Source of the DNA: an uncultured Opitutia bacterium
GTDB taxonomy: Bacteria > Verrucomicrobiota > Verrucomicrobiia > Opitutales > UBA953
DNA: 18,981 nt
Direction: 5' to 3'
Assembly (NCBI GenBank): GCA_937874455.1
Contig: CALNBE010000138.1
Coordinates: 1 to 18,981 of the forward strand
Position 1 is the first letter of the stretch, and each line of letters opens with the position of its first letter. The notes below the pieces were generated by a model. The model was given only the letters and a program-made list of their open reading frames with translations, made no database searches and was not told where the DNA came from. The position numbers and the translations under genes are program-made. Positions 14,489-18,981 of the stretch are shown piece by piece.

Positions 14489-16735
14489 TTACACGCGGGC
14501 AGCCCGGCGGCGATTCCGGCGGCGCAACGCCACCAGTCCCAGCGCCAGCGCGCCCACGCTCAGCGCGTAAGTCGAGGGCTCGGGGATAACCGTCAGTGTC
14601 GCGGCATTGTCTCCGGCGAAAGTTGCCGTCAATCCGAGCGCGTCCAAATCGTCCACCGAATAGGTGCCGGCGTCCACCGCCGTGCCATTCACGATCAGGG
14701 CACTCACCGTCAAATCACCACTGAAATCCAACTGCAATTCCGCGCCGCTCGCCAGCTCAATGGTCGAGGCCGACAGCAGCGCCAGGCTTTCCAGCGTGAA
14801 TACCGCACCGTCGGCCACCTGCACCAGCGTGCTAGCCAGCGTGCCGCTCACCACAAAGGTTCCCTCCGCCACCACCGTGGTACCGGTGTAGGTGTTCGTT
14901 CCCGACAGGGTCAGCGTGCCCGCGCCTTCCTTGGTCAAACCGCCTGTGCCCGAGAAAGCCAGCGTCGTCGCCACGTCATATCCATTCGTATCAAAGGTCG
15001 CTCCGCCCGCCGCAATCGTCACCAACACCTGATTGCCAACACCGCTGAGCTGGGTGAAAAACTCGCTGCTATCGGCCAGCGAACGGATCGTTCCGCCATC
15101 AATCAGCACGGTGTGTTTGGTGGTGTCCGCTCCGCCGCCATTTTGAATAAACGCGGTTTCCACCACGCCGTTGTAAATGTTCAACGCCACAGAAAAATTT
15201 CCTCCGCCACTCTGATCGCTTCTCCCCAGCGTAATTCCCTCCGACACGGTCAAGGTCGCGCTGCCCGTGCCAGTGGTGCTGCCAACATTCACCGTCCATC
15301 CAGTCTCCGAACTCCCGCCAAAATGGCCAACGATCAGCGATTTCACCGCCATCGTCGAGGAATCCTCCAATGTGATCGTACCCGTTACCTCGCGGCTACT
15401 GGATCCCGAATCTCCGAGCATCAAAGTGGTGTTCGCCGCCGAAATCTCGCTGTCATCTGACAACGTCACCAGCACCGTACCTTCACCGAATCCCCACTTC
15501 ACTGTCGAAGAAGACTCCGTCATCGTAACCGTGGAATTGCCGCTCATCAGCAAAGTCGCAGTGCCAAAAGCTCCAGAGGATCCCGACGACTTATCTCCCA
15601 GCACTAGCTTACCGGTCTCAATAGTCGCTGAGTCTTTCAACACCAACTTCCCCTTCATGCTTGAGTTTTCACTTTGAGCCCAAAAACCGACATACACATT
15701 AGCTGCCGTTAACGACGATTGCCCAGACAGCGTCACCAGTTGTTCCGTTGTGCTACTCGTGTAGCGGGCAATTACCAAATCTCCAGAAAGATTCATCTCC
15801 GCATAATCCGAAAGACTAATTGAGCCGGACCCTGATCCGTCTCGCCCCACATCAACATTGACTCCCGTAAAGCTGGAGGACTCTGACATTATCAACGAGC
15901 CAGTGCCTCCGCTATTCCCAATCACAATTTCCCCCGTGCTCGTTAAACTGGCATTTCCAGCCATGGTCACCACGCCCACACTTCCGCTACCAATGCCAAT
16001 TTTCACACTGCCATCACTCACCACCGTTGAGTCCTCCATCATCTCCAGCTTACCCGTCCCTCCGCTCCAGCCAATATTCAATTCCGTTTTCGAATAGAGA
16101 TTGCTGTGATCATTCATCGTCACCGTACCCGAGTTGCCACTGCCGTCCGCGATGATGACCTTCGTCGTCGTGTTGCCGTACAACTGCGCGTAGTCGTTCA
16201 ATGTCACATTTGCCGTTGCGACGCCGTTGCCCACGATCAGGTATCCCCCCGTGGAGCCAATGGTCGTCCGGTCGCTCGTGCTGGTACCGCCGGAAATCGT
16301 CGCGGTGAAATTGTCGCTCTGATAGCCGAGAATGAAACGCTCCGAAGTCGTCCACGTGCCGCCGCTCATGGTCAGATCGACCGCCGCGTCCCCATAGCCC
16401 ACATACTGACGTCCGGTCGTGGTGATGGTGCCGCCAGTCATCTCAATGCCGCCGGCCCCGAACCGCAATTCGCCAAACTCGATCACATCCCCCGCCTCAA
16501 TCAGCACGGTCGGCTCACCCGCATCGACAATCACCGTATCCCCGGCAACCGGCGCTGTGTCGCCCACCCAATTACCCGCCTCCGTGAACTTCTCTGTGGA
16601 GCCGTCGCCCGACCAGCGAATCTCCGCCCCGTGCGCCCAACCGCTCGCGCCCGCAAGCATGGCCAGCATCACTCCACCACAGAGCAGATTGTTGAAACGG
16701 GAACTTTCCCGCAAAGAAAGAGAAGGTGTCTTCAT
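14489..16735 (-). CDS. PEP-CTERM protein with beta-solenoid repeats
   Basis: The 748-residue protein has a signal peptide (cleavage likely at AHG-AE, residue 36/37). From about residue 95 to 480 there is a series of roughly 25-residue Gly/Ser/Thr-rich units following a pattern like TVTM-x-SxL-x-ELxIGxSGG, as in a parallel beta-helix. An autotransporter-associated beta-strand repeat (GGLTKEGAGTLTLSGTNTYT, about 598-633) comes next. The C-terminus is a PEP-CTERM sorting signal: VIPEPSTYAL (about 716-725), a hydrophobic helix, then RRRNRRRAARV. By family knowledge such proteins are processed by an exosortase and displayed or released. No exosortase gene is in the window. The 5' side is an AT-rich spacer without a Shine-Dalgarno. 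Confidence 0.93.
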   Translation of the reverse strand: MKTPSLSLRESSRFNNLLCGGVMLAMLAGASGWAHGAEIRWSGDGSTEKFTEAGNWVGDTAPVAGDTVIVDAGEPTVLIEAGDVIEFGELRFGAGGIEMTGGTITTTGRQYVGYGDAAVDLTMSGGTWTTSERFILGYQSDNFTATISGGTSTSDRTTIGSTGGYLIVGNGVATANVTLNDYAQLYGNTTTKVIIADGSGNSGTVTMNDHSNLYSKTELNIGWSGGTGKLEMMEDSTVVSDGSVKIGIGSGSVGVVTMAGNASLTSTGEIVIGNSGGTGSLIMSESSSFTGVNVDVGRDGSGSGSISLSDYAEMNLSGDLVIARYTSSTTEQLVTLSGQSSLTAANVYVGFWAQSENSSMKGKLVLKDSATIETGKLVLGDKSSGSSGAFGTATLLMSGNSTVTMTESSSTVKWGFGEGTVLVTLSDDSEISAANTTLMLGDSGSSSREVTGTITLEDSSTMAVKSLIVGHFGGSSETGWTVNVGSTTGTGSATLTVSEGITLGRSDQSGGGNFSVALNIYNGVVETAFIQNGGGADTTKHTVLIDGGTIRSLADSSEFFTQLSGVGNQVLVTIAAGGATFDTNGYDVATTLAFSGTGGLTKEGAGTLTLSGTNTYTGTTVVAEGTFVVSGTLASTLVQVADGAVFTLESLALLSASTIELASGAELQLDFSGDLTVSALIVNGTAVDAGTYSVDDLDALGLTATFAGDNAATLTVIPEPSTYALSVGALALGLVALRRRNRRRAARV

Positions 16736-16950
16736 TATTAAGAGAGGAGGATGGTTTGCTCCGCTCTTCCTGCATCGTCCATGCCAAACAGTTAAAAAAC
16801 GAAACAGATGCTCTAATTAAGAAGCACCGCTACAGTATTATTATCAAACAGTATAAATCGACTAATAAGAACAAAAAACATTTAAAACTCCCACCATTCT
16901 TTTCCTTCGCATCATACTGGAAAACCCGCGCCTGCCAAAAATTCGCCAAC
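16736..16950. other. AT-rich spacer upstream of the PEP-CTERM gene
   Basis: This is the most AT-rich stretch of the window and presumably holds the minus-strand promoter. Candidate -10 words on the minus strand are TATACT and GATAAT (near 16840-16860), without good -35 partners. Two near-copies of CAAACAGT(T/A)(A/T)AAA lie about 60 bp apart (near 16786 and 16845). A TTTCCTTCGC motif copy sits at 16901-16910. No gene is seen. Confidence 0.4.
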
Positions 16951-16987
16951 AAAAAGAAGCCATCCCGCAACATCACGGAATGGCTTC
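16951..16987 (-). terminator. tmRNA terminator
   Basis: On the minus strand the stem GAAGCCATTCC / GGGATGGCTTC (16987-16977 with 16966-16956) is followed by five T's. It begins 4 bases after the tmRNA CCA end. Confidence 0.9.
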
Positions 16988-16991
16988 AAAT

Positions 16992-17371
16992 TGGTGGAGG
17001 TGGCGGGAATTGAACCCGCGTCTCTCAACCCGTCCGACACAACTTCTACACGCTTAGCTCGCTGGTTGAGTCTTGTCCGCCTTGGGGCAGGAGCACCCGG
17101 ACGAACCAGCCGCGTTTTTCCTTTCACCTCGAAAAACCCGACGAAACCGGGAGGTTTTTCCTGCTGTTTTGACGACTCAGCGGCTTAGCAGGAGTGGGCC
17201 GGTGTAGTCGTCGCTGACTTAAGCAGCGAAGGCCAGGGAGCTGTTACGCTCGAAGGCGATGACGTTAGTCGATTTGCCAGTTATCGTGGCGATGCGTGAT
17301 TTAGGAGGCCAAGCATCATCCTCCGCGTGCCATCGTGCCCTCTTGATTAAGATCGAATCCAGAACACCCCC
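16992..17371 (-). ncRNA. ssrA: Transfer-messenger RNA (tmRNA)
   Basis: The 380-nt RNA rescues stalled ribosomes with SmpB. The two ends form the tRNA-Ala-like domain: acceptor GGGGGTG / CACCTCC with discriminator A and encoded CCA, and T-arm GCGGG-TTCAATT-CCCGC. Between them lies an open tag frame on the minus strand (17278-17219) ending in a TAA. The tag reads GKSTNVIAFERNSSLAFAA if the resume codon is GGC. Its end AFAA keeps the hydrophobic-Ala-Ala degron for ClpXP but lacks the common LAA. Several hairpins and pseudoknot-like segments (for example CCTCCCGGTTTCGTCGGG) follow the tag. The resume codon is inferred, not certain. Confidence 0.95.
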
Positions 17372-17654
17372 AAAGGTTTTTTCTGTTTCCACAAGAAGAC
17401 GCGCTCGGGCGTTTCAAGGAACTGGGAAGGAATCTGTCCTTTTCTTACAGCATGTCAACTGCGCCCTCATGGAGCGATCCCCATTGCCTGAACGGATTCC
17501 ATTTTCCTCCGCGCAATTTCGCATAATCCCTGCGGCAAACGCGTCTTGAACGAAGTTTTCGTTCGCTAAATTCAAGCGCACCCTGCCCGCCGCCCAACAC
17601 GGCAAGTTCTTCATTTTGCCGGAACTTCCCCGCTGCTCGAATGTTTTCCCTGTC
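17372..17654. other. Divergent spacer between tmRNA and the exported isomerase gene
   Basis: This 283-bp stretch must hold the tmRNA promoter. A perfect TTGACA lies on the minus strand at 17458-17453, with the weak -10 AGATTC (17435-17430) after 17 bp, which would give a precursor leader of about 50 nt. It also holds the plus-strand promoter of the isomerase gene (candidate TTGCCG 17616-17621, GAATGT 17639-17644, 17-bp spacer). A copy of TTTCCTCCGC is at 17503-17512. No gene is supported. Confidence 0.4.
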
Positions 17655-18518
17655 ATGTTCACCTCAAAAAAAATCCTCCTTTCCTCGCTGCTCGCGCTGG
17701 CCACGGCGTCCAGTTTCGCCGCCCCCATTCCCGAGACCGCCAAGACCAACGGTTTTGCCGTCGGCCCGCAAGCATGGTCCTTCAACCGTTTCTCCGCAGT
17801 TGAAGCCGTTGAAAAAGCCGCCGAGGCCGGCGCCACCGTCATCGAATTTTTCCCCGGCCAGCGTTTCAGCCCCGAGGGCGACGCCAAGTTTGACCACAAC
17901 GCCTCCCCCGAGCAGATCAAACAAATCAAGGATCTGCTGAAAAAACACAAAATCCACGCCGCCAATTACGGGGTCGTCAACATCCCCAACAACGAGAAGG
18001 ACGCCCGCAAAATCTTCGAATTCGCCAAGGAACTCGGCCTTTATTCCATCACCACCGAATCCACCGACGCCATTGATGTGGTGGAAAAGTTGGTAAAGGA
18101 ATATGATATCCGCGTCGGCTACCACAATCACCCGCGCAACAAGAACAATCCCAACTACAAGGTCTGGAATCCCGAATACATCCGCGACCTCGTGAAAAAT
18201 CGCGACGCCCGCATCGGCGCCGCCATCGACACCGGGCACTGGGCCACCGACGGCATCAAGGCACTCGACGGAATGCGCCTCCTCGAGGGCCGCATTGTCA
18301 GTCTGCACCTCAAGGATCGTCCAATCCTCGGCCGCGGCACCGCCGACATACCCTACGGCACCGGAGCAGTCGGGATCGCCGCAGTGCTCGACGAGCTGAA
18401 ACGCCAGGGCTTCAAAGGAAATATTTCCATCGAATACGAAACCAACTGGGACAAAAACGTGCCGCAGATCGCCCAGTGCGTCGGCTTCGTCCGCGGCTAC
18501 AGCGCCCAGGCCAAATAA
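17655..18518 (+). CDS. Exported sugar phosphate isomerase/epimerase-like TIM barrel
   Basis: The 287-residue protein has a clear signal peptide (KKILLSSLLALATASSFAA, cleavage near residue 23), then an AP-endonuclease-2/xylose-isomerase-like TIM barrel. Likely metal ligands and substrate residues sit at the expected strand ends: ITTES, VGYHNHPRN, AAIDTGHW, VSLHLKD and SIEYE. Secreted members of this family are common in Planctomycetes and Verrucomicrobia and are thought to act on sugars or sugar derivatives; the substrate here is unknown. ATG 17655 is chosen because it starts the signal peptide. No Shine-Dalgarno is seen, and a terminator-like repeat follows the stop. Confidence 0.9.
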   Translation: MFTSKKILLSSLLALATASSFAAPIPETAKTNGFAVGPQAWSFNRFSAVEAVEKAAEAGATVIEFFPGQRFSPEGDAKFDHNASPEQIKQIKDLLKKHKIHAANYGVVNIPNNEKDARKIFEFAKELGLYSITTESTDAIDVVEKLVKEYDIRVGYHNHPRNKNNPNYKVWNPEYIRDLVKNRDARIGAAIDTGHWATDGIKALDGMRLLEGRIVSLHLKDRPILGRGTADIPYGTGAVGIAAVLDELKRQGFKGNISIEYETNWDKNVPQIAQCVGFVRGYSAQAK

Positions 18519-18546
18519 CCTTCCCGGGCTCCAACGGCCCTTTCCC

Positions 18547-18577
18547 GGCGCGGAGGAAATTTCCTTCGCGCCTTTTT
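18547..18577 (+). terminator. Terminator after the isomerase gene, with a second competing arm
   Basis: The left arm GGCGCGGAGGAAA (18547-18559) pairs with TTTCCTTCGCGCC (18560-18572, one G-U pair), and TTTTT follows (18573-18577). The same left arm also pairs perfectly with TTTCCTCCGCGCC (18579-18591), so two mutually exclusive 13-bp hairpins are possible. Confidence 0.75.
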
Positions 18578-18606
18578 GTTTCCTCCGCGCCGCAGCGTGG
18601 AGAGCG

Positions 18607-18635
18607 TTGACATTTTTCCTCCGCCCCCGAAACCT
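18607..18635 (+). promoter_or_regulatory. Possible sufT promoter
   Basis: A perfect TTGACA (18607-18612) is followed after 17 bp by AAACCT (18630-18635), a poor -10. The predicted start would fall at or just before the sufT ATG at 18643, giving a leaderless or nearly leaderless mRNA. No Shine-Dalgarno lies in between. Confidence 0.3.
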
Positions 18636-18642
18636 TTCGCCC

Positions 18643-18981
18643 ATGAGCAGCACCGAGTTTTTCCTGCAACGCGATTGCCCCGCCACCCTCGTTCCCGCCG
18701 GCGACACCGTCACCCTCGAAAAAGGCACCAAGATCACCGTCACCCAATCCCGCGGCGGATCCGTCACCGTCATGACTGCCCACGGCCTCTTCCACCTCGG
18801 CGAAAACGCTCTCGACGCGCTGGGCGAAAACGCTGCGGCCCTTTTTTCCCGAAAAACAAAGGTCCAGTCCGCCGAAACGCCCTTTTCCATCGATACCATC
18901 TGGGAGGTTTTGCGCGAATGCTACGATCCCGAAATCCCGCTCAATCTCGTCGATCTCGGCCTCATCTACGATCTCGCGCTG
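18643..18981 (+). CDS. sufT: Putative Fe-S cluster assembly protein SufT (3' end outside window)
   Basis: The first 113 codons are visible. The N-terminal region (FLQRDCPATLVPAGDTVTLEKGTKITVTQSRGGSVTV, then GLFHLGENALDALG) matches the SufT-specific domain. From about residue 85 the MIP18/DUF59 domain begins (IWEVLRECYDPEIPLNLVDLGLIYDL). SufT-type proteins take part in Fe-S cluster maturation or delivery. No other suf gene is in the window. The start ATG at 18643 matches the expected N-terminus. The gene is cut by the window end. Confidence 0.92.
   Translation, partial: MSSTEFFLQRDCPATLVPAGDTVTLEKGTKITVTQSRGGSVTVMTAHGLFHLGENALDALGENAAALFSRKTKVQSAETPFSIDTIWEVLRECYDPEIPLNLVDLGLIYDLAL

Larger units (their letters stand above)
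4641..18624. repeat. Dispersed 10-mer TTTCCTCCGC and its variant TTTCCTTCGC
   Basis: Exact TTTCCTCCGC on the plus strand begins at 4987, 5449, 5834, 5889, 8916, 13535, 13934, 15198, 17503, 18579 and 18615. The complement GCGGAGGAAA is at 18550. The variant TTTCCTTCGC begins at 4641, 14348, 16901 and 18560. Eight of the exact copies extend to ATTTCCTCCGC. Copies fall in different reading frames: GCG GAG GAA in several genes, CGG AGG AAA at 5834, GGC GGA GGA at 15198. Eight of the 16 are intergenic. All but one read TTTCC on the plus strand. Function unknown. Confidence 0.6.

Noticed and set aside
17259..17549. 96-codon plus-strand ORF near the tmRNA 5' end
   Set aside because: It overlaps the tmRNA gene and its promoter region.

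Overview
The window looks like a chromosomal stretch from a Verrucomicrobiota bacterium, most likely of the Opitutales/Opitutaceae type. This rests on gene content read by eye: a PEP-CTERM protein with an autotransporter-associated beta-strand repeat, a DUF3142 protein, SufT, an exported xylose-isomerase-like TIM barrel, and the gene order rplY-pth-rpsF-ssb-rplI. No database search was possible, so the taxonomic placement is an inference.

Layout. Positions 1-432 hold the C-terminal end of a tyrosine recombinase that runs into the 3' end of a tRNA-Asn gene (minus strand), the usual picture at the edge of an integrated element. A two-gene plus-strand unit follows (617-1314): a 36-residue, very basic protein, stop-start coupled to a secreted protein of unknown function. 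A minus-strand tRNA-Arg(CCT) and a strong bidirectional terminator separate this from a minus-strand translation/replication operon, transcribed rplY (bL25), pth, rpsF, ssb, rplI (4147 to 1520). That operon lacks the rpsR that usually sits between ssb and rplI. A plus-strand tRNA-Leu(CAA) lies divergently upstream of it.

Positions 4538-10572 are a minus-strand operon for a tripartite ABC efflux system, transcribed TolC-like outer-membrane factor, HlyD/MacA-like adaptor, MacB-type ATPase, MacB-type permease, then a membrane-anchored DUF3142 protein. Divergent from it, across about 160 bp, is an exported S9A prolyl oligopeptidase (10731-12890). Next come ruvB (minus), a 748-residue surface or exported beta-solenoid protein with a PEP-CTERM tail (minus), tmRNA/ssrA (minus), an exported sugar-isomerase-like protein (plus) and the start of sufT (plus, cut by the window end).

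The most unusual signal is not a gene. The 10-mer TTTCCTCCGC (or its complement GCGGAGGAAA) occurs 12 times in the window, and the one-base variant TTTCCTTCGC four more times. Half of these 16 copies are in the small intergenic fraction, and three copies are built into a terminator-like inverted repeat just before sufT. It resembles a genome-wide signal word such as a DNA-uptake sequence or an orientation-biased Chi/KOPS-like element. Most operon-leading genes in the window have no recognisable Shine-Dalgarno, and some have a -35-like hexamer only 36-39 nt before the start codon, which would fit leaderless or near-leaderless mRNAs.
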